Source of the DNA: Nitrospira sp.
Lineage (GTDB): Bacteria > Nitrospirota > Nitrospiria > Nitrospirales > Nitrospiraceae
NCBI GenBank assembly: GCA_016873435.1
Contig: VGXF01000011.1
Location: 1 to 57,312 of the forward strand
Length of the DNA: 57,312 nucleotides
Direction of reading: 5' to 3'
Shown here: piece by piece, positions 8,614 through 16,857 of the stretch
Layout: each line of letters starts with the position of its first letter
Numbering within the stretch: the stretch's first letter is position 1
Translations under genes and position numbers: made by a program
Notes under the pieces: model-generated
The model's input: only the letters and a program-made list of their open reading frames with translations
The model's database searches: none
Told to the model about the DNA's origin: nothing

Positions 8614-9474
8614 ATGTGGGTATTCCTCAACGATAAATTCGTCGCGCGCGACGACGCATTAATCTCCGTCTTTGACCACGGGTTCCTCTACGGCGACGGC
8701 ATCTACGAAACATTGCGGGCCTACGACGGTCGTGTCTTCATGCTAGCGCAGCACCTCGCTCGTCTGCAGCGTTCGGCGAAACTGATCGGGCTGGAACTAC
8801 CCCTTCCGGAAAAAGACTGGCCCCATGTCGTCAACGATGCCATCGCGCGGAACAATCTGCGTGATGCTTATCTGCGTATCACCGTCTCACGCGGCACGGG
8901 CGAGATCGGCCTCGACCCGAGCCTCTGCCCAAAGCCGACCGTGGTCGTCATTGCCAAGCCGTTCCAGGCCTATCCGACACATCTATTTACGAAGGGGGTT
9001 AGCCTGATCACAACGACCGTGCGTCGTAACCTGGCCACAGCTCTCTCGCCGCAGATCAAGTCGCTCAACTTTTTGAACAACATTCTGGCCAAGCAGGAGG
9101 CAACGAAGGCCGACGCCTTCGACGGCGTAATGCTCAACGCTGAAGGGCATCTCACGGAATGCACGACGAGCAATATTTTTTTTGTGCAGGGCAAGCGCCT
9201 CTGTACGCCGTCCGTGGCCTGCGGCATCTTGGACGGCATCACGCGTGACGTGATCCTGACACTAGCCCGCGAGCAGGCATTGCTGACGGAGGAGCAGCAC
9301 TATCTGCCGGAGGCCCTGCGGCAGGCTGACGAAGTGTTTCTGACCAACACGACCTTCGAGCTCATGCCCGTCCGCGAGGTGAATGGGCACGCGATCGGCG
9401 GCGGCCAGCCCGGTCCTGTCACCAAATCCCTGCACGAGGCATTCCGCACCAATCTCAGTCGCTTTCTGGCCTGA
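8614..9474 (+). CDS. pabC: Class IV PLP aminotransferase (4-amino-4-deoxychorismate lyase or branched-chain/D-amino-acid type)
   Basis: Fold-type IV PLP enzyme, 286 residues. Signatures are DHGFLYGDGIYETLR at the N-terminus, the PLP lysine in the segment SPQIKSLNFLNN, and EGHLTECTTSNIFFV, whose glutamate binds the pyridine nitrogen. The family includes branched-chain aminotransferase, D-amino-acid transaminase and aminodeoxychorismate lyase, which motifs alone do not separate. Position directly after a PabB-like gene points to the lyase that releases p-aminobenzoate. No Shine-Dalgarno is visible; a heptad-repeat tract runs up to the start codon. Confidence 0.82.
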   Translation: MWVFLNDKFVARDDALISVFDHGFLYGDGIYETLRAYDGRVFMLAQHLARLQRSAKLIGLELPLPEKDWPHVVNDAIARNNLRDAYLRITVSRGTGEIGLDPSLCPKPTVVVIAKPFQAYPTHLFTKGVSLITTTVRRNLATALSPQIKSLNFLNNILAKQEATKADAFDGVMLNAEGHLTECTTSNIFFVQGKRLCTPSVACGILDGITRDVILTLAREQALLTEEQHYLPEALRQADEVFLTNTTFELMPVREVNGHAIGGGQPGPVTKSLHEAFRTNLSRFLA

Positions 9475-9613
9475 GCGCCGACCGGACAATTCCCCCCGCT
9501 CCAATTATTTTTCATCCGTATCTCAAGTGTTTTGATTTAGACCCGCGGGCGCTCCTTGAGAGCGGTTGTGTTCCGTTCGTGCACTGGGCGCCCTGATCAC
9601 CCCGCTGCCCACC

Positions 9614-9637
9614 CTGCTCGGTGCGTCAACCGAGCAG
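9614..9637. terminator. Hairpin between convergent pabC and nadB
   Basis: A perfect 9-bp inverted repeat, CTGCTCGGT and ACCGAGCAG, with a 6-base loop lies between two convergent genes. A second small hairpin (CGCTC/GAGCG, 9550-9564) is nearby. Neither is followed by a long T run on either strand, so it is a candidate for a bidirectional transcript-end structure rather than a textbook terminator. Confidence 0.5.
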
Positions 9638-9660
9638 AGCCGCTAACACGACCACCCTTC

Positions 9661-11283
9661 TCACTGCTTATTTCTTTTTACTTTTACCTTCTTGCTTCCC
9701 AACTGCACCAGGCTGTGCTGGGTCCCGCCGGGACGCTTGGCGGTCGGATAATCCGCGCGGTAGTGCGCACCGACGCTGTGGGTCCGCCAGAGCGCGGCTT
9801 CGGCCACGCAGTGCGCCACCTGCACCATGTTTTTGACTTCGAGCGCGAGGCGCGAGGTGAAGGGACGGTTCACGAGCCGCTCCCAGCGCGAGAGCTGCCC
9901 GAGCGCGGCGGCAAGCGAGTCGCCAGTGCGCGCCAAACCAACCTTCCCCCACATCAGTCGGCGGAGCGAGCTGCGCAGCTTTTCAGCATCTTCCAATGTG
10001 GCCGGATGGCCGCCGTCCAGCTCCTTCACTGATGGCAGCAGACCGGCCGCGCCCCGCTGCTTCCTGGCATAGGCTACGGCCGCCAGAGCCGCGCGTCTTC
10101 CAAAGACTAAGCCTTCGAGCAGCGAATTACTGGCCAGGCGGTTCGCCCCGTGCACGCCGCTGCAGGCCACCTCGCCCGCGGCGAACAGGCCCGGCAGGCT
10201 GGTCGCGCCGTGCGGGTCGGTGCGCACGCCGCCCATCATGTAGTGGGCGCTGGGCGAGACGGGAATCCATTCCTCCGTCATGTCGATGTCGTAACGGAGG
10301 CAGGTCGAATAGATTGTCGGAAACCGCTGCTTGATGAACGAGGCACTCAGGTGCGTTGCGTCCAGATAGACATGCCGCGAGCGCGTAGCCGCCATCTCGG
10401 ACCAGATCGCGCGTGAGACGATGTCGCGCGGGGCCAACTCGGCGTCCGGATGGTAGCGGTTCATGAACAGCTCACCCTTCACATTGCGCAGCCGCCCGCC
10501 CTCGCCACGGATCGCTTCGGACAAGAGAAAGGGGGGACTGTTCGGCAAGTAGAGCGCGGTCGGGTGAAACTGCACGAACTCCATGTCCTCGAGCGCCGCT
10601 CCAGCCCGATAGGCCATGGCCATACCATCCCCGGTCGCATTGGGCGGATTGGTCGTCCGCGCATAGATCTGGCCAGCGCCGCCGGTCGAGAGGATCACGG
10701 CGCGCGCCGGCACCACAAAGCGCTCACCGGTCGCCTCGTCCAGCACGAGCCCGCCTCGGCATCGTCCGCCGGTGACGACCAGATCCACCGTAAAGTGGTG
10801 GCCAAGCCGTTGAATCTGTTTCTGCTTGCGGGCCTGGGCTGTGAGCGCGCGGACCATTTCATTGCCCGTCGCATCGCCACGCGCCCGCAGGATGCGGCTA
10901 CGGCTGTGCGCCGCCTCGTGCGCGAAGGCAAACCGACTGCCGATCTTGTCGAAGCGCGCTCCCCAGCCGATCAGTTCGCGAATGCGCCCCGGCCCCTCCT
11001 CCACCAGTACGCGCACGGCGTCCCGCCGGCAGAAGCCATGGCCGGCCTTGAGCGTGTCGTTCAAATGGATGGAGACATCGTCTTCCTCGCTCAACGCGAC
11101 GGCAACACCGCCCTGTGCGTAGATTGAGCTGCTTTCAAGGGGATGGCCCTTGGTGATGACCAGTACGCGGCCGTGGTGGCTCAATTCGATGGCCGCGCGA
11201 AGGCCCGCGACGCCGCTGCCGATGACGAGAAAATCCGCCTGCGGGATCTGAGGGAACGGGCGGAACCGCTGCGAGGAAGGCAT
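9661..11283 (-). CDS. nadB: L-aspartate oxidase NadB
   Basis: Flavoprotein that oxidises L-aspartate to iminoaspartate, the first step of de novo NAD synthesis, 540 residues. The N-terminal FAD-binding motif is GSGVAGLRAAIE, followed by the SSSIYAQGG segment of the succinate dehydrogenase/aspartate oxidase family. FHPTALY, EAIRGEGG and the late HGANRLASNSLLEGLVF motif are also present, with a helical C-terminal domain ending in a lysine-rich tail. The next enzymes, nadA and nadC, are not in the window. The start overlaps the stop of the upstream lipoprotein gene by one base (TGATG), so the two are translationally coupled. Confidence 0.95.
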   Translation of the reverse strand: MPSSQRFRPFPQIPQADFLVIGSGVAGLRAAIELSHHGRVLVITKGHPLESSSIYAQGGVAVALSEEDDVSIHLNDTLKAGHGFCRRDAVRVLVEEGPGRIRELIGWGARFDKIGSRFAFAHEAAHSRSRILRARGDATGNEMVRALTAQARKQKQIQRLGHHFTVDLVVTGGRCRGGLVLDEATGERFVVPARAVILSTGGAGQIYARTTNPPNATGDGMAMAYRAGAALEDMEFVQFHPTALYLPNSPPFLLSEAIRGEGGRLRNVKGELFMNRYHPDAELAPRDIVSRAIWSEMAATRSRHVYLDATHLSASFIKQRFPTIYSTCLRYDIDMTEEWIPVSPSAHYMMGGVRTDPHGATSLPGLFAAGEVACSGVHGANRLASNSLLEGLVFGRRAALAAVAYARKQRGAAGLLPSVKELDGGHPATLEDAEKLRSSLRRLMWGKVGLARTGDSLAAALGQLSRWERLVNRPFTSRLALEVKNMVQVAHCVAEAALWRTHSVGAHYRADYPTAKRPGGTQHSLVQLGSKKVKVKRNKQ

Positions 11284-11780
11284 CAGGGCTGGCCGGGACG
11301 CGGTGGCTCGGAGCCGGCGCGGCGCGTGGCCATGCCGAAGGGCAGGTCGCCATCCAGACCGTTCAACAGGATGGTCTTTTCACCGGCCAGCTTGAGCACG
11401 CCCTGGCCGCGCTCGTGGAAACCCTGGTCGGCCGGCGTCTTGCGCCACTGGCCGGCCCAGTTAACGACCACGTCGATCGTTTCGGCTTCGATCAGGACGC
11501 GGTCGAGGGTCCAGTCGAGGGAAATCTCCTGAAAGGTCGAAAAATCCTGCTGCATGTCGAGCACAACCTTCTCCAGCGCCTCCTTTGGCAGCATGAGCCC
11601 CTGGATGTCCGACAGATCCTTGCGGACATACGCCGTGCGCAGGGCTTCCACGGTCTTATCAATTTTCACGAACCGAGCGTGGTCTTCAGGATACCGGTTA
11701 TCTTTGGAGGAACAGCCCGGCAGCACCGCGGCCAGCAGGGCGAGCAGGAGGATGAGTCCGCGCACGATGGGGCACCGCAT
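11283..11780 (-). CDS. Putative lipoprotein of unknown function
   Basis: 165-residue protein with a lipoprotein signal peptide: charged start, hydrophobic stretch LILLLALLAAVLPG and a lipobox cysteine in LPGC followed by SSKD. The mature part begins with a helical segment (roughly residues 35-80, with EALRTAYVRKDLSDIQGL) and continues with alternating strands (DVVVNWAGQWRK, GVLKLAGEKTILLNGLDG). It looks like a small SnoaL/NTF2-type fold that senses or binds something, but I do not recognise the family. It is coupled to nadB by a one-base overlap; a functional link to NAD synthesis is not implied by the sequence. Confidence 0.75.
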   Translation of the reverse strand: MRCPIVRGLILLLALLAAVLPGCSSKDNRYPEDHARFVKIDKTVEALRTAYVRKDLSDIQGLMLPKEALEKVVLDMQQDFSTFQEISLDWTLDRVLIEAETIDVVVNWAGQWRKTPADQGFHERGQGVLKLAGEKTILLNGLDGDLPFGMATRRAGSEPPRPGQP

Positions 11781-11872
11781 GAGGCAGTATAGGAAGCGGC
11801 GCCGTGGGGCGTCAAGGCTAACAATGAACGCGGGGCGCGGCAGCAGGAAGTCCTGGCTTTGGCCCGCCTCGG

Positions 11873-11898
11873 TTCATTGTTCATCATTCATAGTTCAT
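11873..11898. repeat. Degenerate heptad tract upstream of the bS22-like gene
   Basis: TTCAT occurs four times with starts at 11873, 11880, 11887 and 11894, an exact 7-base period, with two variable bases between copies. This is the cleanest example of the heptad family in the window. Confidence 0.85.
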
Positions 11899-11967
11899 CG
11901 TTGACATCTGCGGCTTGCTTTTGCAGAAAAAACCCACTACACTCCGCCCCGCACAGGAGACAAAATT

Positions 11968-12069
11968 ATGTCCAGCGTGTTGAAAAAGCGCCGCAAGAAA
12001 ATGCGCAAGCACAAGTTCCGGAAGCTTCGCCGAAAGCAAAAATTTCTGCGTCGCAGAACGCAGGGCTAA
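11968..12069 (+). CDS. bS22/mS38-type (AURKAIP1/COX24 domain) small ribosomal protein
   Basis: A 33-residue, extremely basic protein beginning MSSVLKKRRKKMRKHKFR and ending RTQG, with 19 or more K and R residues. The pattern S-V-L-K-K-R-R-K-K-M-x-K-H-K-x-R-K-L matches the C-terminal AURKAIP1/COX24 domain of mitochondrial ribosomal protein mS38 and the small protein bS22 seen bound to mycobacterial small subunits. AGGAGA lies seven bases before the ATG, an excellent ribosome-binding site. It is too short for most gene callers. The likely role is binding 16S rRNA near the decoding or subunit-interface region, inferred from those homologues. Confidence 0.88.
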   Translation: MSSVLKKRRKKMRKHKFRKLRRKQKFLRRRTQG

Positions 12070-12092
12070 GCTCAGGCCACCGGAAGGCGCCC

Positions 12093-12420
12093 ATGTTCGA
12101 GATAAAGAAAGGCCGCGAACAGATCGCGGCCGTCAACGGCATGTCTATAGGGGGCAGCCGTCAGTCTGCCGATGCGCAACCGCCTGTCGGCTGTGCTCAA
12201 CAAGGCATCGAGGCGGGCCATCAGCCTGCCCGTCGTGTCGATCACCGACCCGACACAGACAGATTGCGTCTCGCTGAACAAGAACCTGATCGCGTCCATC
12301 ATGCAGATCGAGCGCAGCGGCGTCAGTTTGCGGTTGTCCGTCACTAGTTTCCTGTCCAGCCCTTCACCCATCACTGAATACCCCGTGTCTCCGCCCATCC
12401 TGATTACTGTGCACTGTTAA
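12093..12420 (+). pseudogene. Possible small gene with a frameshift; otherwise non-coding spacer
   Basis: The stretch 12070-12435 has no intact recognised gene. An ATG at 12093 has GGAAGG at good spacing and reads MFEIKKGREQIAAVNGMSIGG with coding-like composition. At the run of five G (12150-12154) the coding-like signal moves to the frame that reads LPMRNRLSAVLNKASRRA and continues with high third-position GC to about 12340, then enters repeat-like sequence. Joined across the G run it would be a protein of about 85-100 residues of unknown family. Alternatives are a pseudogene, a sequencing error in the G run, or chance; a 76-residue reverse-strand frame (MDAIRFLF...) is also open. Confidence 0.3.
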
Positions 12421-12435
12421 CAGACAACTTCACTT
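12401..12435. repeat. Degenerate heptad tract abutting the ABC exporter start
   Basis: Units TGATTAC, TGTGCAC, TGTTAAC, AGACAAC and TTCACTT are in exact register and end at the ATG at 12436. The first four units end in AC. No Shine-Dalgarno is present. Confidence 0.75.
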
Positions 12436-14181
12436 ATGTCCTACTACTCACGCTTTCTGCCGTTTCTAAAGCCCTATTTCCCGCGCATGGCCGCGGCCAT
12501 GCTGCTCGTCGCCACCGCGGCCGCGCTGAACCTCGTCCTACTGCGGCTGGCCGGCAATTTGTGGGACGTCATCACGATTCACCGTGACATCCAGGCCATG
12601 ACGACGCTCGTCTGGACCGTCCTTGCTCTAATGGTCGGCCAGGGCCTGCTGGCGATGGGGCACGGCTATCTCGTCGCCTGGGTGTCGCAACGGATCATGG
12701 CGGACTTCCGCACGCACCTCTTCGTGCACCTCCAGACCCTGTCGCTGGGATTTTTCGCAAAGCGCCGCACCGGCGAGATTCTTTCGCGCCTCATGAACGA
12801 TGTCGGCGTGATCCAGACCACGGTAACGGAGACGCCCATCGATTCAGCTAAACACCTCGTCACCTTTGTCGGCGGCGTGGGCTTTCTCCTCATCATGAAC
12901 TGGCGCCTCTGCCTGCTGATTCTGATCCTGCTGCCGTTGCTGGTCGTCGTGGCCAAGTTCTTCGGCCGAAAGCTCAAGGCGCTCTCAACGACGATCCAGG
13001 ACAAGACCGCCAACACAACGACGATTGCGGAAGAAGTCTTCTCCGGCATCCGCGTCGTGAAATCCTTTGTGCAGACGACCCGCGAGGCGGCACGGTTCTC
13101 TTCGCAGATCCAGTCGAACATGGCGACCGCGCTGCGCCGCGCTGCGATCATGGCCGTCTTCGTGCCGGTGATCACAGTGCTGACCTTTGCCTCAGCGGCG
13201 GCGGTTTTGTGGTACGGCGGCCGCCAGGTCATCGAGGGGACGATTTCGCCCGGTGATCTGTTCGCCTTCGTACTCTTTGCCGGCATTCTGATCGGGCCCT
13301 TCGGATCCGCGGCGCGCGTCTTCTCGCAGATCAAGGAAGCGCAGGGCGCAATGCAGCGCGTCTTCGAGATTCTCGACACGCAGCCGGAGGTTCGTGATGC
13401 CCCGGACGCCGTTGAACTCCCGCTGATCAAGGGCGCGGTCACCGTATCACATGCCGGCTTCGCCTACGACCCACGCCAGCCGGTGCTCTCAGACGTGTCG
13501 TTCACGATGCAGCCGGGCCACATGGTTGCGCTCGTCGGACCGACTGGATCGGGCAAGACAACGCTGATTAACCTGCTGCACCGCTTCTACGATCCCGCCG
13601 AAGGTGCGATTGCGATCGACGGGCACGATCTACGCCGGGTTACACTCGACAGCCTCTACCGACAGATCGCGCTGGTACCGCAGGAGACAATTCTCTTTGG
13701 TGGCACCATCGCGGACAACATCCGCTACGGCCGCGACGGCGCGGCCGACGACGAGGTCATTGCCGCCAGCAAGGCCGCTAACGCGCATGAGTTCATCAGC
13801 GCCATGCCGGACGGCTACCGGACGATCGTCGGGGAGAAGGGCGTGAATCTCTCAGGCGGTCAGCGCCAACGGCTGGCCATCGCGCGCGCGGTGCTCAAGA
13901 ATCCGCGCATCCTGATTTTAGACGAGGCGACCTCGGCGCTGGACGCTGAATCGGAGCGGCTGGTGCAGGAGGCGCTGGACCGACTCATGAAGGGGCGGAC
14001 GAGTTTCGTGATTGCCCACCGGCTCACGACCGTGCAGCGGGCCGATCACATTTTGGTGCTGAACAAGGGCCGGATCGTCGAGGAAGGCACGCACGACCAG
14101 TTGATGGACCAGAAGGGACTCTACCAGTACCTCTACACGCTGCGATTGGCAGAAGGCAGGGGGCTGGAGTCGGGGGAGTAG
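12436..14181 (+). CDS. MsbA-like ABC exporter (lipid or drug type)
   Basis: Half-size ABC exporter, 581 residues: six membrane helices in residues 1-310 followed by an ATPase domain. The nucleotide-binding domain is canonical, with Walker A GPTGSGKTT, Q-loop VPQETILF, signature LSGGQRQR, Walker B and D-loop LDEATSALD, and the H-loop histidine in FVIAHRLTTV. The membrane part resembles MsbA/BmrA-type exporters, working as a homodimer to flip lipid A-core or export hydrophobic compounds; the substrate cannot be read from sequence. It contrasts with the degenerate ABC protein at 26530-28206. Confidence 0.9.
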   Translation: MSYYSRFLPFLKPYFPRMAAAMLLVATAAALNLVLLRLAGNLWDVITIHRDIQAMTTLVWTVLALMVGQGLLAMGHGYLVAWVSQRIMADFRTHLFVHLQTLSLGFFAKRRTGEILSRLMNDVGVIQTTVTETPIDSAKHLVTFVGGVGFLLIMNWRLCLLILILLPLLVVVAKFFGRKLKALSTTIQDKTANTTTIAEEVFSGIRVVKSFVQTTREAARFSSQIQSNMATALRRAAIMAVFVPVITVLTFASAAAVLWYGGRQVIEGTISPGDLFAFVLFAGILIGPFGSAARVFSQIKEAQGAMQRVFEILDTQPEVRDAPDAVELPLIKGAVTVSHAGFAYDPRQPVLSDVSFTMQPGHMVALVGPTGSGKTTLINLLHRFYDPAEGAIAIDGHDLRRVTLDSLYRQIALVPQETILFGGTIADNIRYGRDGAADDEVIAASKAANAHEFISAMPDGYRTIVGEKGVNLSGGQRQRLAIARAVLKNPRILILDEATSALDAESERLVQEALDRLMKGRTSFVIAHRLTTVQRADHILVLNKGRIVEEGTHDQLMDQKGLYQYLYTLRLAEGRGLESGE

Positions 14182-14233
14182 ATTTTCGTTTCAAACCTAG
14201 TGCGCCGCTGGCCGCTCGCCCTGGACCTCTCAC

Positions 14234-14890
14234 CTATTTGACGTTCGAGAAATCCGCGTCGAATTCGATCTGCTTACCGTCCATGAAAAAGACGACGACC
14301 TTCGTCTTCCCGTTTGGATCAAAGGTGTCGTAGGCGAACCGGGCGGTGAAGCGGGTGCGGAAGGCCACCCCCCTGTCCGCGATGTCGATCTTACGCCCGC
14401 GGTCAGCGGGACTCACGTCCACCGGCTTGACGGTTTTTGAGCCCTGCTGGAAAGCCACCTGCACACCCTCCGCGAAATACTCGTCCTCGCCGCAGAGCTG
14501 CACTTCGATCTCCAGATTCGGCATGTCGAGGTACTTCTGGATCTTGTCGGCCGGCATGCGGATCTGCTGATTCTGCTTCCTGGACTCGGTGGCTTCCTTG
14601 CGGCCCCAGGACTCCAGCCAGAACCGCTTGGTCCGCAGCACAGCGCTGGTACCGCAAGCATCCTTCTCGGGGTCGGCGCCGATGCGCGTGACCATCGAGG
14701 CCTGCTGCATCAGCTTCTTGATCTCTTCATCCGGCTTGGCAGAATCCGCCGCCTTTTCCATCGGCGCGCGGCCAGCCTCGAGCGACTTCTTGGCCTCCTC
14801 CATCGTCAGCTTCACGTCGATGGCCCAGCCCGGAGCCGCCGCCAGCACTCCGCCGCACACCGCGAGGAATCCGATCATCCCTGCCCGCAT
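14234..14890 (-). CDS. Secreted protein of unknown function
   Basis: 218 residues with a signal peptide (about residues 1-23, ending PGWA). The mature protein starts with a charged helical part (KLTMEEAKKSLEAGRAP) and has only two cysteines, in DACGTSAV and VQLCGEDEYF, that could form a disulfide in the periplasm. The C-terminal half is strand-rich (TRFTARFAYDTFDPNGKTKVVVFF). No enzyme motif is visible and I do not recognise the family. Convergent with the ABC exporter gene. Confidence 0.75.
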   Translation of the reverse strand: MRAGMIGFLAVCGGVLAAAPGWAIDVKLTMEEAKKSLEAGRAPMEKAADSAKPDEEIKKLMQQASMVTRIGADPEKDACGTSAVLRTKRFWLESWGRKEATESRKQNQQIRMPADKIQKYLDMPNLEIEVQLCGEDEYFAEGVQVAFQQGSKTVKPVDVSPADRGRKIDIADRGVAFRTRFTARFAYDTFDPNGKTKVVVFFMDGKQIEFDADFSNVK

Positions 14891-15049
14891 TTGACACTCC
14901 TTCTAAACAAGTCCGTACCGCTGTAAACATATTGTAGGAAAACCTTTGAGGGGAAAGCAACGATTGCAGAAGGCATGGGGGAAAAGGCTATGGGCAACGG
15001 ATGAAAAGGATACCTTGCGACCGCCCCTCTCTCCTCGCGCGGTTTGCCC

Positions 15050-15688
15050 CTAGCCTTCGCGTGAAAATGCGCTCCAATTCGGATAGGGCTTGGTGCAGTA
15101 AAGCTCGTCCACGGAGGCCCCGAGGGGCACCCCGTGGGCGGTCAGCAGCGAGGCGACGGTCTTCAGCGGTAGTCCAACAGCGGCGGTGAAATCGCCATCG
15201 ATCCGTTCGATCAAATTACCGCCCTTTCCCTGGATCGAATAGGCCCCAGCCTTACCCTGCCATTCCCCGCCTTCCAAGTAGGCCACGAGGTCGGCGTCGC
15301 TGAACGATTTCATCCAGACCCGCACAGTATCCACGACCACGTGCTCAACGCACAGCGCAGCGTGGCAGAGCGCCACAGCCGTGAAAATGCGGTGCTCCCG
15401 CCCGCGCAGCTGCCGCAGCATAGTGCCGGCCTGCCCCTGGTCAGCCGGCTTGCCGAGAATCAGACTGCCCACGGCGAGCAGCGTGTCGCTCCCCAGCACC
15501 AGGCTCTCGGTGTGCGATCGTGCGCAGGACTGCGCCTTCCCCAGCGCGAAGGTCCCGGCCTGAGCCTCCGGCGGCACATCCGCCGTGATCTGCTCCTGGA
15601 AGTTGGGGGCGATCACCACGAAGGGAACGTTCAACAGCGCCAGAAGATCCTTGCGGCGCGGTGAAGTCGACGCGAGGATGAGCCGCAT
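15050..15688 (-). CDS. maf: Maf-like nucleotide pyrophosphatase
   Basis: Maf family house-cleaning pyrophosphatase, 212 residues. It has LILASTSPRRKDLL at the N-terminus, the catalytic aspartate region LVLGSDTLL, and GKAGAYSIQGKGG, which is the pattern of the YhdE branch acting on dTTP, UTP and modified relatives. The C-terminal tail beyond the usual LPLKTVASLL helix is about 35 residues longer than the minimal fold. The start ATG overlaps the dus stop (TGATG), so Maf is translated from the MNIO-dus-maf transcript. Confidence 0.9.
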   Translation of the reverse strand: MRLILASTSPRRKDLLALLNVPFVVIAPNFQEQITADVPPEAQAGTFALGKAQSCARSHTESLVLGSDTLLAVGSLILGKPADQGQAGTMLRQLRGREHRIFTAVALCHAALCVEHVVVDTVRVWMKSFSDADLVAYLEGGEWQGKAGAYSIQGKGGNLIERIDGDFTAAVGLPLKTVASLLTAHGVPLGASVDELYCTKPYPNWSAFSREG

Positions 15689-16857
15689 CAGAGGGACGGA
15701 ACAACCGGCTCAAATACCAGCGTGGAAACGCGCGCGGCCTGATGCTCAGCCAGGAACCGCACGACGTCCGCGCTGCTCGAGGCCCGCATCATCGCGGCGC
15801 GTAGCGCGGCGGCACCGGGGAATCCCTTGCAGTACCAGCCCAGATGCTTACGCATGCGCGGAAATTGGCTGGCGTGGAGCAGCGTCTCGACCTGCCGGGC
15901 ATGATCGAGCATGACCCGAAACCGTTCTTCCGGCGAAGGCGCTTCAGGCAGAATGACACTGGCAGGATCACCGACAGCCGCGCGGGCCGCGTCTTTTTGG
16001 CGAAACAGCCAGGGCTCGCCTAGAGCTCCGCGGCCGACCAGCACACCGTTGACACCGTACCGCCGCACGCGCTGCATGACGTCCTCCAACGACCGGACAT
16101 CGCCGTTGCCCAGCAAGAGCGTGCCCGTGCCGCGGGCGAGCTGCACCGCCCGTTCGATCGCCGACCAGTCGGCCTCGCCGCGGTACATCTGCGCGAGCGT
16201 CCGCCCGTGCACCGAAATCGCCACCGGCCGTTCGGCCAGCAGATGCTCGATCCAACGCTCGACAATGACCGCATCATAGCCGATGCGCGTCTTGACCGAG
16301 AGTGGGATCGCGCGACGCACGATGGGCGGCCCGCCGCGGCGGGCGTTCATGGCACGGACGATCTCCGCCCGCGCATCTTTCAATCCGGCATCCGCCAGTG
16401 ATTGTCCCGCCGCCCAGTCGGCGATGCCCTGCCGCGCGGAACGGATAATGTCGTGCGCCAGATCCGGCGTGCGGATCAAGCCCGCACCCGAGCCGGACGA
16501 GGCCACGTTCCGGGAGGGACAGCCCATATTGATGTCCAGTCCGTCAAACCCCAGCTCGCAGACCATCTGCGCGGCCTGATAAAACAGCTCCGGCTGCTTC
16601 CCGTACAACTGTGCGACGATCGGCCGCTCGCACTCGCTGTAGATGAGCGATGCCAGCAGATGGGACGGACCGCGGCAGACGTCCATCACGCTCGTGAACT
16701 CGGTGAACAGGACGTCGGGACGCCCCTGGTTTGCCACGGTCAGGCGGAACGGTGCATCGGTCACGCCGTCCATGGGGGCGAGGCCGATGATCGGACGCGG
16801 CAGGGCTTCCCAAAAGCCGTGATTCGTCAGCCGTGACTCGTCATTTGCAAGAGACAT
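15688..16857 (-). CDS. dus: tRNA-dihydrouridine synthase
   Basis: FMN-dependent enzyme that reduces uridines in tRNA, 389 residues. The TIM-barrel start is IIGLAPMDGVTDAPFR and the catalytic cysteine is in NMGCPSRNVASSGSGAGL. FMN-phosphate motifs follow in LLLGNGDVRS and GVLVGRGALGEPW. The subtype (A, B or C) is not clear. The first 17 or so residues are odd: they are encoded by a heptad-repeat tract (TGACGAG, TCACGGC, TGACGAA...), so part of the N-terminus may derive from spacer sequence; no later in-frame ATG fits. Its 5' end overlaps the MNIO stop by 17 bases. Confidence 0.92.
   Translation of the reverse strand: MSLANDESRLTNHGFWEALPRPIIGLAPMDGVTDAPFRLTVANQGRPDVLFTEFTSVMDVCRGPSHLLASLIYSECERPIVAQLYGKQPELFYQAAQMVCELGFDGLDINMGCPSRNVASSGSGAGLIRTPDLAHDIIRSARQGIADWAAGQSLADAGLKDARAEIVRAMNARRGGPPIVRRAIPLSVKTRIGYDAVIVERWIEHLLAERPVAISVHGRTLAQMYRGEADWSAIERAVQLARGTGTLLLGNGDVRSLEDVMQRVRRYGVNGVLVGRGALGEPWLFRQKDAARAAVGDPASVILPEAPSPEERFRVMLDHARQVETLLHASQFPRMRKHLGWYCKGFPGAAALRAAMMRASSSADVVRFLAEHQAARVSTLVFEPVVPSL
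16819..16843. repeat. Heptad tract inside the dus 5' end
   Basis: GTGATTCGTCA (16819-16829) and GTGACTCGTCA (16833-16843) are 14 bases apart, two heptads, with one mismatch. They encode the first residues of Dus and the last codon region of the upstream MNIO frame. Confidence 0.7.

Noticed and set aside
9550-9637. Riboswitch between pabC and nadB
   Set aside because: The region is downstream of both convergent genes, so a 5' leader role is not possible; the hairpins fit transcript ends better.
11859-11967. Upstream part of an open frame running from 11859 through the bS22-like gene
   Set aside because: The sequence is spacer with heptad repeats; the 33-residue gene in a different frame has the ribosome site.
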